The notes under the pieces were generated by a model that saw nothing but the letters and a program-made list of their open reading frames with translations, was not told where the DNA came from and searched no databases. Both the position numbers and the translations under genes were made by a program. 64,000 nt of DNA from Anagrus nilaparvatae (Eukaryota; Arthropoda; Insecta; Hymenoptera; Mymaridae): NCBI GenBank assembly GCA_022575985.1, contig JAKSXM010000007.1:30010501-30074500 (forward strand), read 5' to 3'. Position 1 is the first letter of the stretch. Each line of letters begins with the position of its first letter. Below are positions 55,622 to 64,000 of the stretch, piece by piece.

Positions 55622-56050
55622 AGAGATAGTGGGAAGGAGGAGTTTTTATAAATTAGCGGGAAGGATGAATTTTTTTATAAGCTAGTGGGAAGGAGGAATT
55701 TTTATAAATTAGCGGGAAGGAGGAATTTTTATAAGGTAGCGGGAAGGAGGAATTTTTATAAATTAGCGGGAAAGAGGAATTTTCGTGAATTAGCGGGAAG
55801 GAGGAATTTTTGTGAATTAGCGGGAAGGAGGATTTTTGTAAGATAGCGGGAAGGAGGAATTTTTATAAATTAGCAGGAAGGAGGAATTTTTATAAATTAG
55901 TGGGATTGATGAATTTTTATAAGATAGCGGGAAGGAGGAATTTTTATAAATTAGCGGGAAGGAGGAATTTTTATAAATTAGTGGGATTGATGAATTTTTA
56001 TAAGATAGCGGGAAGGAGGAATTTTTATAAATTAGCGGGAAGGAGGATTT
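55622..56050. repeat. Minisatellite, ~27 bp purine-rich unit
   Basis: About 16 copies of AAATTAGCGGGAAGGAGGAA plus TTTTTAT occur, with few variants (GTGGGATTGATG, GATAGCGGG). One strand is strongly purine-rich. Higher-order repetition is visible: a three-unit block at about 55860-55945 recurs at 55945-56030. An A23 run follows. Confidence 0.85.
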
Positions 56051-59000
56051 GAAAAAAAAAAAAAAAAAAAAAAATCATTTTCATGATTTCATTTATGAAT
56101 ATAAGGTATATTTACAATATTGCAATATAATGAACGCGTGAGTGAAAAAAAATGAAATTAATATTTTTATTATTCGTTATGTGTTGAGTATGGTTTCCCT
56201 CCTTTTCTCCTCTTTCTCTTTATTTTTTTTTTTTTTTTTTACGTAAATATTTATTTTTAAATTTATTTATTTATAAAAATTTTGTATTGAGAAAGTCAAA
56301 TGGAGCAAGAAAAACAGAGATATGAAATTGTTAAGACAATAAAAAATAAAAAATTTTATACAATAGTTTTCATAATATTTATATACACAGGTGTATGCCT
56401 GATACCAGAATGACAAAGAGGTTGTTTGAAAAATTTTTGCAAAACTCTATGATATTTACAAATCGTAGGAGAAAAAGAGAGACCAATTTAATAAAATTTG
56501 ATTAATTTGTTATAGAAAAAAAACTTTCCTGCAATTTTCATACCCAAATTGAGTGTCGATGAGATATACGCAAATATGTGGCTTGTCTCAGATTAAGAAA
56601 CGCTATACAGCGTTGGTGAGTTAGTTAATAACAGCACCAGTTTAGAAAAGCTCTGTTTTTTTTTTGATATCGGCTTCAGGAAACTAGGATAGAGTTAATT
56701 GGTGTTACAATTAGTCGGTTATACAGCTTCTCGTCTGGTTTATAAGCTCTCAGAAGCATTTTTTTTGTTCATACATTCTGGATTGTCAATTTTTTTGCAT
56801 ACATATTATTTAATAATATTTCTATTAATCATTCTTAGAGTACAAGCGATTTGCATAGTTGAGAACATTGCTCGTCTATGAGAATTATGTATTAATTTAT
56901 ACAGTAATGCACATTTAATTTTGCGTTTCTTTGAAGTTGAAGTGAGATCTTGGTTGGGCAAAAAAAAAATGAATGTTGCAGTAGTATTGTAATAAAAATT
57001 GTATATGTGTTAATAAGTTGGTTATCCCCTCTTTCACTCCACGTGATTTAGTATAATTTATAAAGTGCAATTATGCAGTCTTTAAGATCAGCTGTTTTGA
57101 TAATATTATGTCATTTCAGTCTCAAGGGCAAAACCGTATACAAACAAAGATTATAAAAATTTTATCATTATAATTATGAATGTGATTCACGTCTCTGGTT
57201 GTCCGGCGAAATTTCTTTCTCTCAATTTTTCATTAGTTATTTATTATTTTTTTTTTAATTGAAAAATTTTGTTATTAATTTTTGTGTTAAGGAGAAAAGA
57301 GAAAAAAAAATACACACAAATGTATATGTATGATGGTAATTTAGTATTAGTTTTATTTTTTATATCGTTGATTTTTAATTTAACTTCATAATCTAAGAAT
57401 TCCAAGGATTGTATAAGGATATTTGTGCAAACTTAATATTTGTAAATACATATATAAAGAAAAACTCTATAAAATACTTATTTAATCCGGTTGTCAGAGG
57501 TGGTCTTTTTTTTTTTTTGTAAAATTTTTATAAAGGCACGATAAAAGATTACGTATTTGTTAAATCCAAAGTAATTTATGTTAGGATATATTTAGATTAT
57601 GTTTATGATTAGTTGATTAATTGGTAATTGTAAGCTAATAATAGTTATGAATTAGGTATGTATATAGTAGATTTATAGTAAATATGAATATATTGGTTAT
57701 TATAAGAAATTACAAATATATATATGGATAAAAATAATTATCAAAGATCATAATCTGAATATAATTTTGAACCTAAAATTATCTAAAATATTTGAAAGGT
57801 TTTTTTTTTTTTTTATAGAAATTATATTTGAAAAAAAAATTTTATTTATTTTTTTATATATATTTTTTTGTAAGGTAGAGTGTTAAAAAATTTTGAAAGC
57901 GCGGCTGCATTACAAAAATTGTGTAAGGTTTTTGTAAATAGTGAACTATAATACTTGATATATAAGCTTCAAATTTCGATAATTATTATCATTCAAACTT
58001 ACAGTTAAAATCGCATTTTTTTTTGAATTTTATTTTGAAATATACTTTTAATAGATTAAAAGGTTTAGTTATAATTTTATTTATTCATTATTTTAACATC
58101 AGGAAGGAAAATTTTTCATTTTTCAAAAAGGAATGTTTGGATATTTTAACTCAAAAAAAAATTTATGCAAAATATGGTATGTTGTATAAAAATGTTCAAG
58201 AAACATTAATTAATCTTTTAGGACAATAGGGGAGAAGGGCTGGGTTAGCATTTGCTCACGGAAAAATTTGTTTGTGTTTTACTTAGAGATTATTACTTAT
58301 TAAGGGGACTTATTGTTTAAAGTGGGAAGAAATAAAGAGGGAGGTAAGAATAGCTGATTATTGACTTACAAAATTAATGAATAGTACCGCAATTTAGTAT
58401 AAACTTTACATAATTTTCAAATTCTAAACACAGTTACTTTTGTGTCTCCCGTTACTGCCCGAAATTTTACTCTGAAACAAAGAGCTGAACTTGCTGAGCC
58501 GTGCTGCAGCTATTTGTCTAAACTGTCTCTCCCAGAGTAAATTGCTTCCCTGCAATTAGGTCTTGTCGTATTTCAACGAAGAAAATTTTCAAAAATAAAT
58601 TTTCCTTTACTGTTTGTAAAAAATATTATTTATTTTGAAAATTTAAATGAAACTTAGTTTATCTCCTATTATAGCCAAATATTTTTAACACACAAAACAA
58701 ATAAAAATAAAAAAGTTTTAAAGTGAATAAAAAAATAAAAAAACTATGGGTGGCGGCTCTGAGGGATCTTTGAGAAAAACTTGAATTAACAACGTAATAA
58801 ACGATTTAAAACTAACACATATAAAATTTTCTGCGTATACGTAAAACTTTGAGTTAAGATAAAAAAATATAATAAAATATTGAACTTCATTAATACTTAT
58901 TCATATGTATTATATTTATCAGAACTTTAGATTTATCAACTTTAAAATTTTTATAATTAAAAACACTATTATTTTTCAAATCATACTTCTAATAAATAAA

Positions 59001-59100
59001 TTATATTTTTGTATTTGTTTATTTATAGTTTAAGTCGTTATTATTATATATTTTTTTTTGTATTTATAGTGAATAATATTTTTTTTTTTTTCTTAGAAAG
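56051..59100. other. 3 kb without a supported gene
   Basis: AT-rich with A/T homopolymers (56050-56073, 56221-56240). Short frames (56699-56881, 58023-58229) lack domains. A more GC-balanced patch at 58430-58565 (TCTCCCGTTACTGCCC through GCAATTAGGTCTTGTCG) has no recognisable structure. It might be intron or untranslated sequence of an unseen gene. Confidence 0.4.
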
Positions 59101-59203
59101 GTAAAATAAAATCGATTACGTTTATTTATATTTATTATTTATATTTATTCTCATTTATATTCTTTTATTTATATTTATTATCATTTATATTATTTCATTT
59201 ATA

Positions 59204-59247
<44 letters not shown>
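59101..59247. repeat. (ATTTAT)n-like repeat and long poly(T)
   Basis: ATTTATATTTATTATTTATA-type simple sequence leads into about 40 Ts (59207-59247). The T run is the poly(A) tail of the minus-strand R1-clade LINE that follows. The other end of this element is beyond the window, so its target duplication cannot be read. Confidence 0.75.
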
Positions 59248-59250
<3 letters not shown>

Positions 59251-59531
59251 GGAAATATGTGAATCTTACATCAGCCATGGAGTGTTTGCGGGCCTTAAAG
59301 ACCCGCAAATTTCCATGACCGCCCAGTTGTACAAAGTGTACAACTGGGAGACCACCGGCGAACACGGTCGCCGGCTACGCCCCAGATTCTTACTGGATAA
59401 ACACACTTTAAACCCCCCGCGCTTGTTTGTCCCAAACCGGAACTCCCTTTTCAGGTATAACTTCAGTTTGGGACGCGCAGCCTAGGCAGCTGGCCGCTGC
59501 CTTCCCCCCTGCCTAGGGGCAGGAGAGCTCT
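59248..59531 (-). other. 3' UTR of R1-clade LINE copy C
   Basis: It contains several hairpins shared with copy B (45030-45312). GTCCCAAAC (59429-59437) pairs with GTTTGGGAC (59466-59474). CCCAGTTGTAC pairs with GTACAACTGGG across a 5-base loop. GCGGG pairs with CCCGC near 59288-59306. LINE reverse transcriptases of this clade can recognise 3' UTR structure, so these may be RT-binding elements. Confidence 0.5.
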
Positions 59532-62525
59532 CTACGATAGAAAGCCCTCCTCCTTCTTCTGCAACAAGGTGGTCCTTACGTACTCTGCTACTTTGTTCCA
59601 GTTTTCGGAACTCCGTAGCATTTCCGGGACCACCGTCTCCGGCCTCCAAATCGGGAAGGGCGGGCGCCCCCCCGAGTAGCGAACACATTCGAAGAATGTG
59701 TGCTCCACTGTATCATCCACGCCCGGACAGTGCAAGCACTCCTTTGTTGCCACCTTATGCCAATGCTTCAACATGACACGGAAGTACCCGTGTCCAGTTA
59801 AGAACTGGGTAAGGTAGAAATCCACCTCCCCATGCTGTCGTCCCATCCATGCCTGCAGGTCTGAGATCAGTCTGCGCGTCCATAGGGCATTTTTCTCTTG
59901 GTTCCTTTTCCATCGATTCTTCCATGCTTTCATAGAGTTGAAGCGGGCGCGAGTGGAAGCCACTTCGCGCTCATCTACGCTCTCGTAGATGAATTTCCGC
60001 TCCAACGCTAGCAGGTCAATGGGTATCACCGAAGCAACAACCTGGATCGCCTCTAGAGATATCGTGTGGTATCCGCAGGCGATCCTCACTGCCGCTTGCC
60101 TCTGTACCGACGATATTTTTCGTCTGTACTTGGCAGTTTCTGTGGTCTTCGCCCAGACTTCTGATCCGTAGAGCAGGACAGAGTTGACGACTGACATCAG
60201 GAGCCTTCGCTTCCCTGGTTTGGGTCCCCCAATGTTGGCCATGAGCCTTGACAGGGAGGATGCGGCCGACGCTGCCTTTTCACACGACCTCTGAAATTGC
60301 TCCCAGAAGGTCAGCTTGTTATCAAGCTGAACTCCCAGGTATTTCACCGATGTTCTGGTTCGGATCGTGTGAGGGTTTCCGCCGTCGTCGATAATTACAT
60401 CGAAGTCGGTGGGAACCCTTCGACGAGTCAGCAGTACGATCTCCGTTTTTGGGATCGCAAGCTGGAGCCCGTGATCGCCCATCCAGAGGTTGATCCGTCT
60501 CATGACTAGATTCAACCTCTCCTGGGTCACTTCCATGTCCCTGCCAGTTATGGTCAGGGCCACGTCGTCAGCGTACCCGATCAGGGAAACTCCTTCCGGG
60601 AGGTGGACGCGCAACAAGCCATCGTAAAAGGCATTCCACAGGTCCGGTCCAAGAACCGAGCCCTGCGCGATGCCTGCACTCAAAACCCTTTCACGCCTTC
60701 TATCGAGCGTGTCGTAGAGCAGTCTCTGGTCCCGCAGGTAATCCTTTAGTACGTTACCCAGATAGCTGGGTATCTGGAAATCGTACTCGAGAGACCGGAT
60801 CATGTCATCCCACCTGGCCGAGTTAAAAGCGTTTTTGACGTCCAGCGTTACCAGCAGGACGTCCTTGCGAATTGCAGGCCGCTTTTCCCTCTCAGCCTTT
60901 ACGGTATCCACGACACGCCGGATGGCGTCTATCGTGGAATGCCCTTCACGAAAGCCATGCTGCTCCTCGGAGAGACCACCGCCCTCCTCGATTGCCCTTC
61001 TGAGCCTTGCCCGGAGCATACTCTCCATCACCTTACCAATGGTATTTAACATACACAAAGGTCTGTAAGATGATGGAGAGTCCGGGGCTCCCCCCTTGCC
61101 CTTGTTCAAGAGCACGAGACGTGCCACCTTCCACTGCTTTGGGAACACTCCAGCCACCAAACACGCATTGAACATGTTTAACAGGATACCAGGGATTACT
61201 TTAACCGCTCTTTTGAGCACTTCCGCTGGTATCCCGTCCGGCCCCGGCGCTTTACCATTTCTCATGGCCTTTATGGCCTTGACCATCTCGCCTTCGCTGA
61301 ACAGCGGCACTTCCTCCCTGGGTATCACCTCAACCGGGTTTTCCCGGATGGGCCTTTCAGGGAAGAGAGCACCGACGATCCGTTCAGTCGACGCCGCGTC
61401 CATCATGTTGTCGGACCCCCGGTTTAACTTGCCCATTACGACTTTGTAACCTAGGCCCCAGGGGTCCTTGTTTACATCATCGCGTAATGAACACAGACAT
61501 CGGGCCTTGCTTTGACGGATGGCCTTGGCCAGCCGGTGTTTGGCGTCCTTGTGTTCCTGAGAAAGCACGGCAGCCTCAGGTCTGTCCCGCGCTCTTTGCG
61601 CCTTTCGTCGTGTCCTGTGGCATTCCTTCCGGAGCTCAGCTATTTCGGGAGTCCACCAGTACACTGGCTTTCTCCCTTTCCAGGGCCTGCGGCGAGGCAT
61701 CGAGGCATCACAAGCCCCGCATAATAGAGACGTTACTTTCTTAACTAAGATTTCAGCCTCATGGGGACTTGTGGCCCCTCCATGCCAAGCAGGGATGGAC
61801 GGTGACTCGATTCGAAGATACTCCTCGAATCTATCTTCGTCCATTTTTGGAACGTTCCAACCCAGGGGGCGCCTCCTGTACGGAGGTCGTTGTGAGTTTC
61901 CTTCCAATACCCGGAAGGCGATGTAATGATGATCACTACCATTGTATTGATCATCCATCACCCTCCAGTCGCCTATTCTCCCGGACGCAGCTTCTGTAGC
62001 GAAGGTTATGTCCGGGATAGAGACACCCCAACCCGGCCTCTCGTAGGTAGGCCTGTTGCCTCTATTCTGGACCACTAGTTTGCACCTAGTGGCCATTTCA
62101 AGCACCATTCGTCCCCTGGGATTAGTCGTTGGCATCCCCCATTCCAGAGCCCTGGCGTTGAAGGCTCCACCAAGGATGACGCGACCAGTCACCGTTCGGA
62201 CCGTGTTCTCGATGCTGGCCAGCTTTGTAGCCAGCTCTGCCGAGTTGTCGTTTGGGGAGAGATAGCAACTTGTATAAGTTGTCTCCCCGCACTTGGCCCA
62301 GACGTGGCAATTCCCTTTCCCTTGTTGGGTAAGGGACGTTTGGGCTCTGCCTCGAAGCCATATGGCGCAGCAGCCAGTGTCATCGGAAAGCCAGTACTTG
62401 TGGTTCATGTTGTAATATTGCTCGCTTAGTAAGAGGATATTTGCATCCTCTTCGCGAGCAATTTGATCCAACAATGCACCAGCTTCCCGTGCGTGTCGCA
62501 TGTTCCCTTGGAGAACCTTGATCAT
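59532..62525 (-). CDS. R1-clade ORF2: endonuclease-reverse transcriptase, intact (copy C)
   Basis: The ATG at 62525-62523 (MIKVLQGNMRHAREAGALL) gives 997 codons. It is preferred over the GTG at 62537, because it overlaps the ORF1 TGA. The APE-type endonuclease (about 1-220) shows ILLLSEQYYN, VILGGAFNARALEWG and YNGSDHHYIAF. The RT (about 380-700) shows VTLDVKNAFNSARWDDM (A), GIAQGSVLGPDLWNAFYDGL (B), IGYADDVALTITGRD (C), IPKTEIVLLTRRR (D) and KYLGVQLDNKLTF (E). The C-terminal CCHC-like motif is CLHCPGVDDTVEHTFFEC. It would nick DNA and prime reverse transcription at the target. One odd point is the alanine where the catalytic aspartate of the GDFNA-like motif is expected. Whether it is active is open. 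Confidence 0.93.
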   Translation of the reverse strand: MIKVLQGNMRHAREAGALLDQIAREEDANILLLSEQYYNMNHKYWLSDDTGCCAIWLRGRAQTSLTQQGKGNCHVWAKCGETTYTSCYLSPNDNSAELATKLASIENTVRTVTGRVILGGAFNARALEWGMPTTNPRGRMVLEMATRCKLVVQNRGNRPTYERPGWGVSIPDITFATEAASGRIGDWRVMDDQYNGSDHHYIAFRVLEGNSQRPPYRRRPLGWNVPKMDEDRFEEYLRIESPSIPAWHGGATSPHEAEILVKKVTSLLCGACDASMPRRRPWKGRKPVYWWTPEIAELRKECHRTRRKAQRARDRPEAAVLSQEHKDAKHRLAKAIRQSKARCLCSLRDDVNKDPWGLGYKVVMGKLNRGSDNMMDAASTERIVGALFPERPIRENPVEVIPREEVPLFSEGEMVKAIKAMRNGKAPGPDGIPAEVLKRAVKVIPGILLNMFNACLVAGVFPKQWKVARLVLLNKGKGGAPDSPSSYRPLCMLNTIGKVMESMLRARLRRAIEEGGGLSEEQHGFREGHSTIDAIRRVVDTVKAEREKRPAIRKDVLLVTLDVKNAFNSARWDDMIRSLEYDFQIPSYLGNVLKDYLRDQRLLYDTLDRRRERVLSAGIAQGSVLGPDLWNAFYDGLLRVHLPEGVSLIGYADDVALTITGRDMEVTQERLNLVMRRINLWMGDHGLQLAIPKTEIVLLTRRRVPTDFDVIIDDGGNPHTIRTRTSVKYLGVQLDNKLTFWEQFQRSCEKAASAASSLSRLMANIGGPKPGKRRLLMSVVNSVLLYGSEVWAKTTETAKYRRKISSVQRQAAVRIACGYHTISLEAIQVVASVIPIDLLALERKFIYESVDEREVASTRARFNSMKAWKNRWKRNQEKNALWTRRLISDLQAWMGRQHGEVDFYLTQFLTGHGYFRVMLKHWHKVATKECLHCPGVDDTVEHTFFECVRYSGGRPPFPIWRPETVVPEMLRSSENWNKVAEYVRTTLLQKKEEGFLS
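62522..62525 (-). promoter_or_regulatory. ATGA stop-start overlap, copy C
   Basis: Same arrangement as at 48288-48291: the ORF1 TGA and ORF2 ATG share two bases on the minus strand, consistent with translational coupling. Confidence 0.6.
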
Positions 62526-63994
62526 TTCCGATGACACCTGCTTCTCGCCACAGCCAGAGCCTCCCGGTAGCTGGGGCAGTTTCCCTCACCAGGATAGTGC
62601 TCCGTCGAGCACTTATCCTTTCTGGACGTGCAAAGGAAGCACTTGGGCTTCTCTTTGTCACATTTCGTCCTTTTGTGGCCATTTTCGCCGCATTTAAGGC
62701 ACGCCTTACTTCTGTCTGGGCCTTTACAGACATATTGACTATGCCCATAGCCCAGACATTTGAAGCAGCGTCGAGCATCCGCACGGAGGCGCACTCTGCT
62801 TGATGCCCAGCCAATCTGGATTTTGCCCTTTTTGGCCAGGCGCAAAGCGTCGGCCTCAAGCAGGTCTACCACAGCCATCTGGCTTGCTGTACCTTTGGTT
62901 TTGAAAATGGTGACCTGGAATAGGTCGCCATTTTCAAGACCTACAGCCTTGGCGACAGCTGCCTGAATCTCTTGCTCATTAGTGACCCCATCCAAATCTC
63001 GAATTTCGAGTTTTAGAGTGGGTATCATGTCACGAACATTTGACTCAGGGCCCGTGACTGCCTTAACTGCTTCTTCAAGCTTTTGCCTGTCCTCAATGGC
63101 CTCCAGTTCTATAAGGACGCTGCCGTTCTGCGTTTTCCTTATCCGGTGGACCCTTGTGCCGGACTCTTCGAGGTTCACGCTCCTCTTTAATTCAAGGAGC
63201 GTTTCCTCGTAGCTTTTTCCCGCCGCCGGAGTAATCTGGAAGGCTTCCTTCCTTCTCCTAAACCTGCGTTTCCGCCTCGGTTTTTGAGGTTCCTCCACTT
63301 TGAGCTTTTCGCTCTGCTGCTTCGCTTTCGGCTTTTTCCTCTTTGCCTTCTTCTTGGCTTGTTCCCATTTCTCTTGGGGTTTTCCCTGTTCCTGCTGCTG
63401 CTGCTGCTGCTGCTGCTGTACCACCTGCTGGTCAGACTTTTCAGTCTGAACAACTTGGCCGGTTTGCGGCCCCCTTGTTTGCTGTGATTTGGCAGCCGCT
63501 AACCTTTCTTTCTTCTGCCTTTTCTTTTCCGCCTTATTCTTGCGCCTTTTGCTCCCGTCGTTGGGATTGTCCGACTTCTCCCCGTCCGGCAGCTGAGGCT
63601 TTGGCTGCTGCATGTCCTTGCGCTGTTGGCTCTGCGCTCTCACTTGTTGCAGCAGCTGCTGCCTCTTCTCCTTTTCCTGACGTTGTTTTTCCTGCCTTTG
63701 ACGCAGCCTACTTTCTGCCTCTTTAGATTTCTCTATTGAGAGCACTAGTATCTTTTCAGGCTTCGTCGACTTCCCGTTCTGACCTCGATCATGGGGAGTT
63801 TTTTTGGTAGCATGCCTCAATTCTGGAGAGCTATCCGAAAAAGAAGACGGTCGGACTCTCTTTGCCGAATTTCTGTCGGCTACCTTTTTGATAGCAGACT
63901 CCATCACTTTGGTTTCTCCTTCCAGTCTCTCCCTTATCAGCTCAAGCTGTACAAGGACGTTACCAAATAGAGTGACGCCATTTTTTAGTGGCAT
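62522..63994 (-). CDS. R1-clade ORF1 (gag-like), copy C, partial
   Basis: The N-terminus is missing at the window edge; the frame is open to 63994 and beyond. It covers the Lys/Gln-rich middle and the three C-terminal knuckles CFKCLGYGHSQYVC, CLKCGENGHKRTKC and CFLCTSRKDKCSTEH. Compared with copy B it has four more Gln codons in the polyglutamine run (near 63395-63417) and scattered substitutions. It ends in TGA overlapping the ORF2 ATG. Confidence 0.9.
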   Translation of the reverse strand: MPLKNGVTLFGNVLVQLELIRERLEGETKVMESAIKKVADRNSAKRVRPSSFSDSSPELRHATKKTPHDRGQNGKSTKPEKILVLSIEKSKEAESRLRQRQEKQRQEKEKRQQLLQQVRAQSQQRKDMQQPKPQLPDGEKSDNPNDGSKRRKNKAEKKRQKKERLAAAKSQQTRGPQTGQVVQTEKSDQQVVQQQQQQQQQEQGKPQEKWEQAKKKAKRKKPKAKQQSEKLKVEEPQKPRRKRRFRRRKEAFQITPAAGKSYEETLLELKRSVNLEESGTRVHRIRKTQNGSVLIELEAIEDRQKLEEAVKAVTGPESNVRDMIPTLKLEIRDLDGVTNEQEIQAAVAKAVGLENGDLFQVTIFKTKGTASQMAVVDLLEADALRLAKKGKIQIGWASSRVRLRADARRCFKCLGYGHSQYVCKGPDRSKACLKCGENGHKRTKCDKEKPKCFLCTSRKDKCSTEHYPGEGNCPSYREALAVARSRCHRK

Positions 63995-64000
63995 GCCGCA

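Larger units (their letters stand above)
59207..64000 (-). mobile_element. R1-clade LINE, copy C (runs off window)
   Basis: It has the same organisation as copy B: poly(A), ~280 bp 3' UTR, ORF2, ORF1. ORF2 is intact. ORF1 is cut by the right window edge after 490 codons. Very high identity to copy B over more than 4.7 kb, the long poly(A) and the intact frames indicate recent insertion. Confidence 0.92.

Noticed and set aside
53986..56050. CRISPR-like regular repeats
   Set aside because: The repeats are directly tandem without unique spacers and the sequence is eukaryotic.
1..64000. Endogenous virus or polydnavirus segment
   Set aside because: All enzymatic domains seen fit retrotransposons (BEL/Pao without an envelope frame, and LINEs). 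No viral structural gene or segment-end motif was recognised.

Overview
This window looks like repeat-rich, AT-rich DNA from an insect nuclear genome. A hymenopteran such as a parasitoid wasp is my best guess. It rests on the element mix (R1-clade and CR1/Jockey-type LINEs, BEL/Pao and Ty3/gypsy LTR elements, many foldback MITEs) and on a short run of the insect telomere motif (GGTTA/TTAGG). Nothing here is prokaryotic: I see no operons and no ribosome binding sites, and the only likely host coding sequence is a single spliced exon.

Layout. 1-2.0 kb: minus-strand relic of a BEL/Pao retrotransposon. 3.0-5.3 kb: a degenerate tandem repeat followed by a 1.5 kb foldback element built from the same kind of unit. 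5.7-7.5 kb: two inverted-repeat elements. 8.3-16.4 kb: a giant composite palindrome, broken by a 5'-truncated R1-type LINE with a perfect 17-bp target duplication; that LINE carries a 133-bp Harbinger-like MITE. 16.6-16.95 kb: a MITE. 17.76-18.51 kb: the one convincing host exon, possibly of an HPS3-like (BLOC-2) gene. 19.6-20.8 kb: duplicated repeats with a GATAA tail and an inverted repeat. 22.4-32.5 kb: a plus-strand BEL/Pao element, broken by stops and frameshifts and by three insertions: a MITE, an R1-type LINE fragment that itself holds a Transib-like foldback, and a 2.05 kb foldback. 32.7-35.1 kb: a decayed CR1/Jockey-type LINE. 36.9-39.1 kb: a 2.15 kb foldback. 39.1-40.7 kb: a GGATA array, a small inverted repeat and a satellite-like array. 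40.7-50.3 kb: a CR1/Jockey-type LINE on the minus strand, interrupted inside ORF1 by a 5.0 kb R1-clade LINE. 50.6-52.9 kb: a Ty3/gypsy LTR split by a Penelope-like insertion and by a palindromic MITE. 54.0-56.1 kb: two tandem arrays. 59.2 kb to the end: a second, nearly identical R1-clade LINE with an intact ORF2, cut by the window edge within ORF1.

How it fits together. The autonomous enzymes visible are LINE and LTR reverse transcriptases, endonucleases, an aspartic protease and an integrase. No DNA transposase is visible, so all the foldbacks and MITEs must have been mobilised from elsewhere. The insertions nest inside one another and several can be dated relative to each other by comparison with uninterrupted paralogues in the same window. 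The R1-clade pair at 45-50 and 59-64 kb is the youngest and the only one that looks close to functional.
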